64,000 bases of DNA from Bicyclus anynana (lineage: Eukaryota; Arthropoda; Insecta; Lepidoptera; Nymphalidae), in NCBI RefSeq assembly GCF_947172395.1, contig NC_069083.1, forward strand, positions 6,480,501 to 6,544,500, in the 5' to 3' direction. The position numbers were made by a program, and so were the translations under genes. Each line of letters starts with the position of its first letter. Positions within the stretch are counted from its first letter, which is position 1. Shown here piece by piece: positions 10,801 through 23,720 of this stretch. Below the pieces are notes generated by a model. It saw only the letters and a program-made list of their open reading frames with translations. It had not been told where the DNA came from and searched no databases.

Positions 10801-13800
10801 ATGAAGGTCCTGGTAATACTTCTCGCATCTGTGGCATGTTAGTTTTTTTTTAATTATTTTTTTACCTTTTCATGATTATTCTTCTTCTTCTTCTTGGTTC
10901 TATGGCTCCGCGCGTCGAGCGATTGAGCCAGTATCAAGTGCTTTTTTTTTTTTTTGTTATTTAAAACGAGGACTTTGTTAAAGCTTGTTTAATTATAAAA
11001 CTCGAAATTTTAAAGGTACGGGAATTTTAGAAAGGATCAGAAAAGGATAGGAAATAATATAAAATAGAATACTTATACCGAATAAATTATTTAATTACTC
11101 TTGGAACATTAGAAATATTATCATTACATTATCCGGGAAAAATCTGTGTAAACTTTCATTCACTTTTTAAGTACAACTTAGCATTAGTAGTAAAACCGGC
11201 CCCTTAGTCATATCAGGCCCGTGGTCGTGAGTTAGAGTAGTGCCGCGTTGCAAGAACCAGCTCATGACTAAGGGCCCCGAATGGGTTAGAAATTAGTTGG
11301 ACATACTCTGACGTTGTATCACAAGAGTTTTAGCCGTGTTTCATAATAAATTAATAGTAAACGACAAGATTTGATTTAAAAAATAGCAATAATTTATAAA
11401 CTAAATCATCAACCTGCACCATTAACCACCGATTAAGCACTGTTTACCCTTTATTATATTATTTGAATTAATAAATGAATAAATTTTACCTCTATTTAAT
11501 TCCCCCTTAGGGTTAAAATTATGAAAATCATTTTTTATATTTACACAATTACAAAAGTTTAATTTAAAATATAAGCAATTTATTTTTAAAACATTCTATT
11601 CATTTTAAGCGATATAGTGTTTAAATTCTTGATTTAATAGTATTTGTTGCCAACACTATTCTTATAACTAAAACTTTAAACCCTATTTCAACCCCATCTG
11701 TTTTATTTGCGAGTGTTTTAACGAATACAAAAATAAATAAATAACATGAACATTTTATATTGAAATTCCTTGACCCCATTTTTTACCTTTTAAGTGTAGA
11801 GTTTCAAAAGTTTCTTATATTGCAATATTCTTCTGATATAGTTATTGTAAATATAATTGATATTATACCAATTTTTGTAACCACCTCGCTTATCGTTTAA
11901 GATTACTGAGACACCTAATCTCAGTTCTTCAGCTCACAGCGCTTCTTCACCCTAAAAGACCGTTTGCAGGATGAGTCGCTCATCAACTTGCAGCGGAGTA
12001 TACATATAAAGTTATGTTGATTTAATATTTATTTTTCAGTATGCGCTGGTAGTGCTCTGCCACTAATACCAGGAGACAACAGTCATTATGTTGAAGGGGA
12101 AAGCCGTTACATCTGGATGCCTGATGAAAATGATGTTCCAAAACTGGTAGACTTGCATGAACCAGTCGACGAAGTGGCTCTCGCGGAAAATAGAAGAGGA
12201 GCTGATAACGCGTACTGGCTCTTTACCAGGTAAGAGTTCTTTATTGTTAGTTGAGGTGATAACTTTGTTTAAAACATGTTTTGGATTAATAATCAAAATG
12301 TCCCTGATTAGTTTGGAAGTTCAGAAGATATGAACTTTCTATCCTATCCTATCAGAAAAACTGACCCAGGTTCTTTATATTATAATGTCCGTATAATTCG
12401 ACGCAACAACAATAAAGAGCTTGTAAAAGATTCGAGGATTTAAAATGAAAAACCGACCAAGTGCGTGTCGGACCTGTCTCGTAAATTTTTTCACGTATTC
12501 ATAAACAACCATACAACCAGTAAAGATTTTCAAGATTTCATTGTACGACTTTGTTCACATTTTTAATGGACAAACTCATGTTACTAAGTTACAATTTTCT
12601 AGAGAAATAGTCTCTCCGCTAAACCGCGGACGAACGGACAGACAGACGGACAATGTGGCGAAACTAAACAGGTTTCTTGTAAAAAAAAAATTAAGATGAT
12701 AGCAACATGAAAGCAGTTTTGAACACTCAGATTTGTTTCAGACGCAACCCAACTGCTCGCCAAATTATCACCAATGGTAATGCTATGAGCGTGCATAACT
12801 CCAATTACAACGGAGCTAGAGCAACTAAAGTCATCGTCCACGGATGGAACAACAATGGTGGCTCTCCCGTCAACAATTACATCAGAGACGCTTTCTTAGC
12901 GAACGGAGACCACAACGTCATTGTACTGGACTGGTCCCGTCTTGCCAACCAAGGATACTATACCGCTATTGCGGGAGTTCCCGATGTCGGACGTACACTT
13001 GGAAACTTCATACAGTGGCTCATCAATACCGGCGGCGGCAACTGGAACCGCGTTCACTTTGTTGGCCACAGTTTGGGTGCTCACGTTGTAGGCAATGCTG
13101 GGCGTCAAGTTGGCAATCGTGTAGTGCGTATCACAGGTAACATTATAGTAGATACTTATTGGGTGAAACTATTGAGCACGAGAAATTATTCATTAATGTT
13201 ATGTAAATTTGTACATCAGGTCTTGATCCCGCTGGCCCTGAATGGGGCGGCAATGCCAATGCCCTGAACCGCAACAATGGAGTTTATGTCGAGGCTATTC
13301 ACACCGATGGTCGTGCACTTGGTATCATGAATCCTATTGCCAATGCCGACTTCTACCCCAACGGCGGCAGAACTCCCCAGCCTGGATGCGGTCTTAATAA
13401 TGCGTGTGCCCACGGACGCGCTTTCCAGTTCTTTGCTTCATCTGTACGAACGAATCACTTTATTGCAAGACAATGCAGAAATCTAGCTGAAGCAGAACTA
13501 AGCAACTGCACTGGTGCTCAGCTCCGCATGGGTAACGCTGACTTAAACAAACGAGGGTAAGTTGTATTAAAAAAAGGATAATCTCCTTCGAATCTCGTCT
13601 TCACATCCTCCAGTCTCCCTCCAATGTTTGTGACAGTGGAACCGAGATATACAAGACAGGATAACCTCACAATTGCTGATCATAGAGATGTCAGCATGGT
13701 TTAGTTCAGCTCGGTCCACTATACTTTAAATATACTATAAATTTATTTAACCCCTTCTTTTTTCCAGCAATGGCTTGTTTGGTCTGAGAACTGGATCCAA

Positions 13801-13813
13801 CTGGCCCTTCTAA
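10801..13813 (+). CDS. Secreted neutral lipase (pancreatic lipase family), copy 3
   Basis: Exons 10801-10837, 12040-12229, 12742-13136, 13220-13556 and 13768-13813 encode 334 aa; every exon length equals that of copy 2. The signal peptide (MKVLVILLASVA) and the first 75 residues are nearly the same as in copy 2, and the triad is Ser186 (GHSLGAH), Asp210 (GLDPAGPEW) and His272 (CAHGRAF). Exons are far more alike between copies 2 and 3 than introns, which points to a recent duplication or gene conversion. An AATAAA lies at 13870-13875. The expected role is a midgut digestive lipase or phospholipase A1-like enzyme; exact substrate unknown. Confidence 0.93.
11215..11350 (+). repeat. Repeat fragment shared with 57557-57672
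   Basis: A conserved core with GCTCATGACTAAGGGCCCCG and TTTTAGCCGTGTTTCATAAT occurs here, in intron 1 of lipase copy 3, and again in the BLOC1S5-ASAP interval, in the same orientation. The element class is not known to me. Confidence 0.6.
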
Positions 13814-14827
13814 AGGAGTAACGACACCTATTCCGTGTAAAAGGACCTGTTGAAGACATCGTTAACAAAAATAAAATGTAAAGTTATTTATTTCATGTAT
13901 GCAATATGTTGATGGTAGTAAAGTTCTGAAATATTCCATATTGTTTTAATTAACACAATCGTGACAACTTAATCTACTCTATGATATTTGGGGCACGATA
14001 GTGATTTGTGGCCAAGACGAAACAACGTAAGTGGAGACTACTTACCTACCTTTTCTCAAAGCTATTAGTCCAATTTTTGAAGCCTTATTAATTTGGTCTG
14101 GATAATGTTATACAAGGATAATGTTTTAGGATTTCATGTAATTAGGCTACTTATTAAATGTATCAAGTTATTAAACTTAATGTTTTACTAGCAGACGCCT
14201 GCAAACATAATTTATACATAAATCTTATAGATTCTTTGCATTTCCTCCAGCCGATCATCCTTTCCTCCTTCTAATGGACGGATGGACAATTTTCACGCGA
14301 TTTTTTTATTCTTTTCTAAGGAAAAAGAAATACTATATAAACAAATAATTATAATTGCATAAGTTGATAAAAAATGCTATGCAATAGCTTTACAGCGAGA
14401 GTCCCCGAGTGCCACACGTTTTTTTTTTAATTTAAAGTAGGTTTTTATTTTATTTTTTTCTTGAATCAAGGTTTTAATACAGCATACTAAATGTTAATTT
14501 TTACCCCTTCATTGTTAATATTTACCCCAACACGGGGTAAGTATTAACCGCTGATTTTTATGAAAACTGCATTGTTCTGTTTGGTGTGTTTAGGGCTTTG
14601 CTGTCATCTGAAAACGTTCATTGTTTAAAAACAAAAACATAACTTTGAGAAACCCCGAAAGACGAACCATTACATTATGTGCTCATTCTTACTGAAGGTA
14701 CTCAGCAACATGACAGGTTCCTCCCTTAGACTTTTCGGATTAACTCAGGTAAATCCAAAATCTTCGACTACCTCAGCTAAGAATATATTTTTGTGTAAAA
14801 TATATTCTTAGCTCATATGCACCAACA

Positions 14828-15046
14828 AGTCTACTAATATTATAAACGCGAAAGTTTGTATGGATGTTTGTTTGTATGTTTGTTACTCTTTAACAACGCA
14901 ATTACTGCACCAATTAGTGTGAAATTTGGAATGAAAATATATTTTACTCTGGATTAACACATACACTTTTCATCCCGGAAAATTCATGGTTGTTGATTTG
15001 TGAAAACTAAATTCCACGAGAACGAAGTCCCAGGCGTCCGCTAGTA
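14828..15046 (+). repeat. Short Helitron-like (Lep1-type) element
   Basis: Opens with CTACTAATATTATAAA, contains a GTTTGTTTGTATGTTTGTT stretch, and ends with GGCGTCCGCTAGTA. Same group as the copy at 1537-1715. The class is from memory. Confidence 0.5.
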
Positions 15047-15233
15047 ATAAAATAAGTTTTAACCGACAAAAAAGCCTATAAATATAAACACAAAATTATA
15101 CTCGTAAAGTCGCCTAGAGCTATCTATCGGCGTTTATCGGAATTTCTCCTGCTGCTATCAAACTGTCAAGTGACTTAATCAATGATTAAACGTTGATTAA
15201 AATTAAAAAATGGTAAAAAAATATATTAAATTT

Positions 15234-15556
15234 AGACGGGCTTCGTGGTGCAGCTGTATGTGAGGTTGATTTACAAAATGGAGATCGTGGGTTCGATCCC
15301 CGACTGGGCCGATTGAGGTTTTCTAAATTTGTGCAGGTTTGGCTGGTGGGAGGCTTCGGTCGTGGCTAGTTACCACCCTACCGGCAAATATGTACCGACA
15401 AGCGATTTAGCGTTCCGGTAAGAGATCGTGTAGAAACCGAAAGGGGTGTTAATTTTCATCCTCCGCCTAACAAGTTAGCCCGCTTCCATATTAGATTGCA
15501 TTATCGCTATCAGGTGAGATTGTAGTCAAGGGCTAACTTGTAAAGAATAAAAAAAA
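15234..15556 (+). repeat. tRNA-derived SINE, family A, copy 2 (full length)
   Basis: Forward copy with a pol III A-box-like GTGGTGCAGCTG, a B box GGTTCGATCCC near 15292, a family-specific body and an A-rich tail at 15547-15556. It defines the orientation of the copies at 4459-4785 and 46969-47292. Confidence 0.8.
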
Positions 15557-15795
15557 CCGGACAAGTGTTACCGGCAATCTTTGTAAGTCAGGTATTCATC
15601 AATATTTAAATAACATTATAATAATTTAGTCTTATTTTAAGATTTTTGTTTCTCAGACATTCTTTTTTCTTTCACGTGGTTATTCAATAACGATTTAAAT
15701 CATAGGTACACAATATTATAATGTTATTTTTCGCTTTTTACATTTCTCTTACTGAAGTCAGATATATTTTTTTTTTAATATTACATCAACTTTAT

Positions 15796-15948
15796 ATCAG
15801 CCGATGGACGTCCACTTCAGGACATAGGACTTTTATAGGGTCTTCAACACAAACATATCACGATCCTGTGCCGCCTGCATCCAGCGAATCCCTGCGACTC
15901 GCTTGATGTCATCAGTCCACCTGGTAGGGGTCGACCAATACCGCGCTT
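15796..15948 (-). mobile_element. RTE-type LINE 3' fragment
   Basis: Reverse-oriented remnant of the LINE C-terminus seen repeatedly in this window. The minus strand encodes pieces of a GRP..RWTDDIKR..GIRWMQ..AYV..WTSIG tail. Confidence 0.65.
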
Positions 15949-16192
15949 TCTGTTTAAATATTTATTTTTAAATTTTTAGTATATACATTACAAGAGTGTA
16001 TTAATATGAAATTCACCCTATTAATTTGCAAAATCAGACAACTCAGTCGAAATTTAAAAGACAAAACTCATTACTTGGCGGACGTCTGCCCATAAATTAT
16101 TATAATTGTATGCCATGATTAGGTGCTAAAACGCTTGATGATTAGATATCTACAATCTACATAGATTAATCAGGCGATACACTATAAAAATC

Positions 16193-16199
16193 AAAGTAT
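16193..16199 (+). promoter_or_regulatory. TATA box of lipase copy 4
   Basis: TATAAAA lies 70 bp before the proposed start codon at 16269. The spacing suits a transcription start near 16220-16230. No copy-2/3 style promoter is present. Confidence 0.45.
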
Positions 16200-16268
16200 T
16201 ATTAACAAAAAATCATAATTAGCAACATATTAAAACTAATAAACGAAACTTTAGAAGATATTAATAAG

Positions 16269-19200
16269 ATGAAGTACTTTATATTTTTTATTACTTGTTA
16301 GTATTTTTGTGGTATTATTTTTATTGTATTAGTTTTTCGTAACTTGTTAATAGTACTTTAATTATTTGATTTATTCTGATAAAATCCAGGATGCAGGGAA
16401 CATTAATTTTACAATTGATTACTATCAAGCAAATTTTCCGTAAGCTACATCTTAATGTGACGCTCAATTTATTTATTTACGAATTTCTCGACTCTGGTAT
16501 CTAACAAGGTTACAGGTATCACTAATGAGGTTATTAAAATTGTTACCAACCAGCTAATTTTATAGCATAAGTGCGCGTTGCCAGTGATGATCAATGATTC
16601 CGAGACTAGTTCGCTAGCTATGGGTCTCATACGAAGGCTTAGAGTCTGAGCATTATGAGGAGATTAACCAGCGCATCAGAACCAATGTAATTGACATCGT
16701 TCAAGGAGTCGCGAAGCTGAAGTGGCAATGGGCGGTTCACATAGTTCGAAGAGCCGATGAATGTTGGGGTCCCAAGGTGCTGGAATGGCGACACCGCATT
16801 AGAAAGCGCAGTGCTGATCGACCCCTCACTAGGTTGACTGGCGATATCAAGCGATTCACAGGAATTCGCTGGATGCAGGTGGCTCAGGATCGTGATGTTT
16901 AGAAGTCCCTACAAAAGGCCTATGTCCTATCTACAAATATCATGGTTCGATTTTCTGGTTCTATTTTCAGAAAATTTTATTTCTTTTTAATAAGTAGTAG
17001 CTACCAAGAATTTCGTAAATAAAAAGCTTTGAACGTCTTATCAAGATGAAGCTACTCGTGGAAAGTTAGCGTGACCAATGATTGTAAAAATCTTCTCCGG
17101 ATCCTGGCCTATTATTATTCATACTTAGCCAACCTTTTTGTGACCCAAACCAGGTCTCAAAAACATGCACTATATGTTCCAAATATCAAACAAACATAAG
17201 TAAGTATTAAGTATTTATAATAGCAATTATTTTTCAGTATACTACGACCACGTTATCGCGACACCAATAAAATTCCATACTGAAAGTTATATGGGAGATG
17301 AGATTCTTGATGCTTCTGTCGCAACAAACCTGGTGGCGGAAATGAATCAAATCGATCTGAATACTATTGTTGGTAATAATGAGTTGATAGTAAACGAATA
17401 CTGGCTGTTTACCAGGTCTGTTTTAAGATTTTAATAGCTGATTTTAGTGCCAGTAGAATTTACAATGTTGAAAATTTTAATTTATATTCTAGGAGAAATC
17501 CCATAACACCTCAAATGATTATCGAAGGAGACGTGAATTCTATCTTGAATTCGAACTACGATGCTAGTAAGCCTTTGAAAGTTATAGTACACGGATGGAA
17601 CAGGAACGGTCATGCTCAATCAAACACAGTAGTAACGTCCGCGTATTTGGAAACATATGACGTCAATGTAATTGTCGTTGACTGGAGAGTGGCTGCCAGT
17701 GGAGATTATGTTGATGTTGCTTTAAGGATTCCAGCAACTGGTCGGGCCCTTGGACACTTTTTGCAATGGTTCCTCAACAACGCCGGTGGAAACTGGGATA
17801 CATTGCATTTGATTGGCTACAGTTTTGGGGCTCATATAATAGGTACAACTGGACGTCTTCTTGGAGGTCGACCTATACGAGTCACTGGTGAGTTTCACAT
17901 TCGCCATTCTTATCTTTGGGTCCCATTAGGGGATGCTTCTGCGCTCGCCCAAACCCCTGGTGATGCTGAGGTCCCATTAAGGAGCCTACGGCACTTGCAC
18001 AATCAGAGAAACAAACAACAATTCTTATTTTCTGGATTTATTTTCAAACAATATCGTGAAATTAATATGAACGTTAAAGACCTTGAATATTTTCGAATTA
18101 ATTTGTAATTAATTACTAGGAATTCTTATCTATAATGACTATACATAGTCATTTTAGATACTAATCTTACGTATTTGTTACTATTCCATACATTGATTGC
18201 GTGATAATCAAAACTGTGACCGTGATTCGCATGTTCTTACGTAAACGTCACTTGCAGGTCTAGACCCTGCCGGCCCAGGTTGGAGTGGTAACTCTCATGC
18301 CCTGAACACTGCGGCTGGCCGTTACGTTGAGGTTATTCACACAAATGCAATGACGCGTGGTATAACAGAACCCATTGGTCATACGGCCTTTTATCCGAAT
18401 GGAGGACGTTCACAGCCAGGCTGTTATGACAGTGCCTGCAGTCACGCTCGTTCTTTCTTCTTCTTCGCTTCTAGTGTTCGTACAGATCGTTTTGTTGCAA
18501 GACGATGCACCGGTCTCTTACAAGCTTTGCAAAATACATGCAGTGGCGATGAATTTAACATGGGAAACGGAATATTAGATAAGAATGGGTGCGTACTATT
18601 TTTTACCAAAATTTTACAATTCCGAAACTAGAAATGCTTGCGTAATCTCATCATCATCATCATCATCATATCAGCCGATGGACGTCCACTGCAGGACATA
18701 GGCCTTTTGTAAGGACTTCCAAACATCACGATACTGAGCCACCTGCATCCAGCGAATCCCTGCGACTCGCTTGATGTCGTCAGTCCACCTGGTTGGTGGT
18801 CGGCCAACACTGCGCTTACTAGTGCGGGGTCGCCATTCCAGCACTTTGGGACCCCAACGTCCATCGGCTCTTTATCATCCTTTTTTTATCATCCTTTGAA
18901 ATTAAGCCCTATGTCTTGACATTTGGAGATATTATTAATATCTCCAAATGTCAAAATTACAAATTAGTGTAAGGCGGCCTGTAAACGATCAATTATATAG
19001 CGCAATATTACGTATTGTGCAATATTATTGAGTTAAGACTGAAAGTTTGAGCGAGTTTAACATGGATTGTCGTTTGATTGAAATTGATATTTCTTAAGGG
19101 GCCTTAAAGTCTGTAGATATGTTATATGGTAGATAGAGTTTATCTTTTAATGTAGGTATGCAATTGCAACGAGAACTGCCGTCTCTGTGGAATGTCAATA

Positions 19201-19684
19201 GCAAAGAATATCAAAACCGTGATAAGTAGAAAAATGTTGTCTACGTAACACTGCTATCCAAAACCAATAAATGTTTACACAGGCAAAAAAAGACGACGAT
19301 GAAAATGTAATTCTTTTAGATCTAACTACCGGAAGGAGCTCAAGACACCTCCAATTGATAAAATATTGCATTGTTCGTATTGCTGTGCAATATATTTGAT
19401 CGTTTGGATTCAAATCGCCGTTCAATCTTATTGTAAAATAAAATGTATTGCACAATATTATTGCAGGTCTGCGGGCTGCCTTATAGTTTATCTACGAGTT
19501 TAGAAAAAACACGTAATTGTAATCATGTAATTAATTATTTATGAACAAAAAAAATCTGTCACCTGTTTTCATATTCATTCTCATATTCTGGGATCCATTC
19601 CATTGAGTAGATATTATTATTATTATTTTAATTTACAGAAGCGGAATTTATGCGTTAACAACAGGAAGCAGTTGGCCTTTTTAA
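16269..19684 (+). CDS. Diverged secreted lipase (pancreatic lipase family), copy 4
   Basis: Exons 16269-16296, 17238-17415, 17493-17887, 18258-18588 and 19639-19684 encode 325 aa. Exon 1 is the least certain: a 28-nt signal-peptide exon (MKYFIFFIT) chosen for its TATA box, phase and GTTAGT donor, which match the other copies. The 395-nt central exon and all intron phases are kept. The nucleophile elbow is GYSFGAH rather than GHSLGAH (Ser179), with Asp203 in GLDPAG and His263 in CSHARS, so it should be active. The N-terminal half shares little sequence with its neighbours, suggesting an older duplicate with another substrate or site of action. Intron 1 contains an RTE fragment. Donor 2 (GTCTGT) is weak. 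Confidence 0.85.
16600..16935 (+). mobile_element. RTE-type LINE 3' fragment in intron 1 of copy 4
   Basis: Encodes, with defects, the tail motifs VAKLKWQWAVHIVRRAD, WGPKVLEWR and GIRWMQVAQD, and ends in the AAAAGGCCTATGTCCT region common to the family. Degenerate and 5'-truncated. Confidence 0.65.
18668..18872 (-). mobile_element. RTE-type LINE 3' fragment in intron 4 of copy 4
   Basis: Reverse-oriented copy preceded by a CAT trinucleotide run (about 18648-18668), the usual tail microsatellite of this family here. The minus strand reads GRWGPKVLEWRPRTSKRS and similar. Confidence 0.65.
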
Positions 19685-19813
19685 AATTACTGAAGTCTGA
19701 CTACATATAATAATTCTAGGGAAATAATCATCACGTCAAAATATAATTATAAGCCTAAAAAAATTTGATATGGCGTTTTTAATTTTATAAACCCTGATAT
19801 TTTATATATTATT

Positions 19814-19980
19814 AGCTGACGAAGCGCGGTTTCACCCGCGTGGTTCCCGTTTCCGTAGGAATATATATACACTGAAAGAATTTTTCAAATCGTACCAGTA
19901 GTTCCTGGAGATTAGCGCGTTCAATTAAACAAACGAACAAACAAACAAACAAACTCTTCAGCTTTATAATAATTAGTATG
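19814..19980 (-). repeat. Short Helitron-like (Lep1-type) element
   Basis: Reverse-oriented copy: AGCTGACGAAGCGCGGTTTC at the left end and TTTATAATAATTAGTAT at the right, with an AAAC microsatellite (about 19929-19955). Same group as 1537-1715. Confidence 0.5.
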
Positions 19981-20342
19981 GATTGACTGTAATATTATGA
20001 ATCAGCGATTTGCCTTTTCCTTACGATGAGTTCAATGAAACAAAGACAATTTTAATTAATTTTAATTCCGATTAAATAATACTTAATGTAAAGATGGCAG
20101 TTTTATTGATACTTAGATGCTACAAGTAATAATCGAAACTCTACAAATCACCCAGGCTCATTACACAAGTATTTTCCAGTTATGGGAATCGAACCTACTG
20201 CTTGGATGTAGAAAGTAGGGCCCTCTCACTGCCTACTGCGACAGCCGTCTCATGACTCTCTCATACTCGTAGATGTTAAAATAATGTCGGCTTACGTGCT
20301 CCCCGTAGCATGGGGTGTAAACATCTCCAACTTTCCAAGTCG

Positions 20343-20640
20343 TCGTCAACCCATATTCGGCTCACTGCTGAGCTCGAGTCTCCTCTCAGAATGAGAGAGG
20401 TTAGGCCAATAGTCCGCTGGCCCAATGCGGATTGGCAGACTTCACACACGCGAGAATTAAGATAATTCTCTGGTATGCAGGTTTCCTCACGATGTTTTCC
20501 TTCACCGATTGAGACACGTAATATTTAATTTCTTAAAATCACACAACTGAAAAGTTGGAGGTGCATGCCCCGGACCGGATTCGAACCCACACCCTCCGGA
20601 ATCGGAGGCAGAGGTCATATCCACTGAGCTATCACGGCTC
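20343..20640 (-). repeat. tRNA-derived SINE, family B
   Basis: On the minus strand the head reads as a tRNA-like unit with A box TAGCTCAGTGG and B box GGTTCGAATCC, followed by a family-specific body. Truncated relatives lie at 24477-24660 (+), 59250-59420 (-) and about 3930-3990 (-). Confidence 0.75.
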
Positions 20641-21529
20641 TATACTTTCCAAGTATGAGCTTGAATTTCTACTATAAATCTTGGAACAGAGAAAGTTTGT
20701 AGGTACTTCATAGCCCGATCCAGGACTCCCAGGCCCGAAGCCACATAAGCTATGTCAAAGTCAAAATTTATTTTAATTAAAAGAGTTAGTTTTCACTGAG
20801 AAAATTAAGCTACGTAAATGAGCTACGTACGTAAGTAGCTTGCAATTTACTACTACGGGTGCAGCGTACGTAACACAGATCCCGTATACTTAGTAATGGT
20901 ACAGCATACAATATGTTGTTTTATGTGACGTTTAGAAGCAGCACCATGTTCCATAAGTAGCTTGTGATTAATGGAGTCGCAAAAGTATGTTCCACAAGTA
21001 CCTACATTAAGTATGTTCCTCCGGTTTCATCATCGTACGTCTTCTACGTACTGTTTACAAACACTTGTGAAACATCAGGTTATGTAATGCAAAGATACAA
21101 TGTAAATAAACACAAAATTGTGCATGTGTGCGCTCATCGGACTAGTTAAATTCGGATTACTTTTTGCGGTAATTTTGTAGGCACGTAACATGTATAATAG
21201 TATATAACGTTGGTATTATGTTATAATAGTGATAATAAAGTTACGCGAGTTCCAAACGCACCTTGATCCGAGAAGAGCCAATCACGGATAAACACCGGAG
21301 CTAACTAACCACGATCCAACGAGGCAGTCAATAATATGAGATACAGAACGAATTCCATCACGTTCTCCCTCCGGCATAAGCCACTCATATTTGTTACGTA
21401 TTTCCGTGTCATCGAGCAAATAACAATCTAATCAATCTAAAGAAGGTTTTCAATAATGTCGTGGATCAGGAATTTCCACACTGATGACGTCGCGCAAGCA
21501 AGATAAGATAATTACGACTAGATCTAAGT

Positions 21530-21740
21530 ATATTATACTAATCTATACTAGTATTAAAAAGAGGAAAGATTTGACTGTTTGGAGAGTTTTGGAGAGACTT
21601 GATTGTTTGTTTGTTTGCATTGAATAGGCTCTGAAACTATTGAATCGATTTGAAAATTCTTTTCACTGTTGGGAAGCTACACTATCCCCGAGTGCTATAG
21701 GCTATATTTTATGACCGTATTCCTACGGGAACATTAAAAT
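21530..21740 (+). repeat. Short Helitron-like (Lep1-type) element
   Basis: Starts near CTATACTAGTATTAAAAAGAGG, contains GTTTGTTTGTTTG, and shares the internal block on gap-fitted comparison with 1537-1715 and 25880-26075. Confidence 0.45.
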
Positions 21741-22944
21741 GCAGATTATATCACGTTCGTTTATAATTACTTATCTATACCTACTTGTGTATTAATATTA
21801 TAAAAAGGTGTGTTGTATTTTTGTATATAGGGTGTAAGGGCCTACCCCTTACACCCTATACACAAAAACACAACACAGTAGTTAGTAGGTACCAATAAGT
21901 CACCCCAACGCAACTGCCAACCTCACCTGCTTTTGGCGCACTACGCAGATATACCGACGAGGCTCTGGCAAAATCTGATAAGATCTTCTATAGTTAGGGA
22001 TCCGTGGAACATTTTTTACAACTGATTACTATCAAGTTAATTTTTCGTGTTGTCGATCAACTTTTTTATTTACGAAAATTCCTGATTCTGGTAACTAAGT
22101 TACCAAAAAATAAAATTTTCTGAGCGTCGTTATTTCGTAAATAAAAAAAGAAATCGGTTGTTTGTAAAGTCGGTTTACTGACGATAGTTGAACGTGACAA
22201 CGTCATAAGAAAATACTTATGGAATGGTTGCATTTAAAAAAAAATGTTCGTTTTTCTAAAATAATGTTTAATAATCTCCATAGACCAGAATATACTATAT
22301 TTCTTGTAAAAAAAGTTGGCAACCCTAGAGCGAGGGAACGATGCATGTCGTCATCTTTTTTAAAGTATGTAGCCGTCTTCGCCGAATTATAAGACGTTTT
22401 CAAGTCAAAAAGTTGTTCGTCTCATGGAGAAGAAGCTACTCAAGAAAAATTCGCTTGATAAATCGAATTAGTTGTAAATAATGTTCTACGGATCCCGGAC
22501 TACTATGATTACGAGTAATACAAAAAATTACTTCGGAACAAAATAATACTCAAATAGCTACACACGCATTTATGATGGGAGTGCTGGTCGCTAACTTTGT
22601 AAATTACTCCTACCATGCTGAACGACTTCCGCGAACGAAGTCACAGGTGTGGACTAGTCTTGCTATAAATAGAAGACCATTCACAATTTTTAACATTGAT
22701 GTATAACTGTTTTTGTTTTGTTCCATGTATCAGGATTATTACAATAATAATCAGATAATTGAAAATATCTCAACTGTTTTGTTTCATGATTCAGGATTAT
22801 TATTATAAGCTGATTATTGTTTATTGAAAATATCGTACCATAAAAATGTTTATGATATGACGCAAATGTTACAAATAGACAGAAAACATTAAAATAAAAT
22901 GTATTCGTTAGTTTAGTATGGATTATGGGTACTTATAATGGGGG

Positions 22945-23325
22945 AGCCGATGGATGCTGGCGGCTCGAGACTTTTGTTTTTGGAAGTCTATGCAAGAGGC
23001 CTATATCTAGGAGTGTAGAAGTTCATCGCCTGATGATGATGATGATGGTGATTCGAACCTGCTGAGATGAGGATTGGATCCGCAGAAGAAACCAAATCAC
23101 CGACATAGCTCAACGAATTGCGAAGCTGAAGTGGCAATAGGCGTGGCACATAGTTCGAAGAGCCGATGGACGTTGATGTCCCAATGTGCTGGAATAGCGA
23201 CCCCGGTGACCAGGTGGACTGACGTCGAGTCGCACGGATTCGCTGGATGCAGGTGGCAATAACGTGATGTTTGGAAGTTCCTACAAAAGGCCTATGTCCT
23301 GCAGTGGACGTCCATCGGCTGATAT
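22945..23325 (+). mobile_element. Two adjacent RTE-type LINE 3' fragments
   Basis: 22945-23030 ends in a GAT microsatellite, and 23050-23325 carries the longer tail with IAKLKWQ, VVRRADGR-like and RWTD motifs, again followed by a GAT/AT run. Both are 5'-truncated and frame-broken. Confidence 0.6.
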
Positions 23326-23720
23326 GATGATAATGATCATGGCATTTTCGTATGCCTAAAATTTCTTTAACCAACTTTAACTGTTTCAAAAAAGTACAAT
23401 AAAACTCCAACTCCAACTTTTGAATTCAAATTGCTGGATGCTGCAAGTCATACAATCTAAGTTTAATGCGTAATACAAGAATAGAGTTATCTATTTTTTA
23501 GGTTTTTCCTAGTTTAAATCTTATCGTGATTAGCTTAATAATAATTAATTAGAGATTTATTAGATAATAGAGATTAGATTACAGTGACAAGTGCATAACA
23601 TAAAAAAAAACCAGTAACTCCAAGTCGTAATCAATTCATCATTTTTAAGATAACAATTAGTTTGAGATAAAACCATTAATAAATACAATTTTTTCGTTGA
23701 TTTACCGAGATATTCGCACT

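Larger units (their letters stand above)
13814..16180. other. Intergenic, lipase copy 3 to copy 4
   Basis: No cellular gene seen. It holds the 3' UTR of copy 3, a perfect hairpin (14775-14813), a Helitron-like element (14828-15046), a full-length SINE (15234-15556) and an RTE-tail fragment (15796-15948). Confidence 0.6.
19685..23640. other. Intergenic, lipase copy 4 to copy 5
   Basis: About 4 kb of repeats with no cellular gene seen: Helitron-like elements (19814-19980 minus, 21530-21740 plus), a family-B SINE (20343-20640), a long hairpin (21809-21877) and two RTE-tail fragments (22945-23030, 23050-23325). Confidence 0.6.

Noticed and set aside
15234..15310. Possible tRNA gene (B box GGTTCGATCCC)
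   Set aside because: The same head occurs in three dispersed copies with a shared body and A tail, so it is a SINE, not a tRNA gene.
20570..20640. Possible tRNA on the minus strand (GGTTCGAATCC)
   Set aside because: Head of a family-B SINE with truncated relatives elsewhere; no full cloverleaf outside the SINE.
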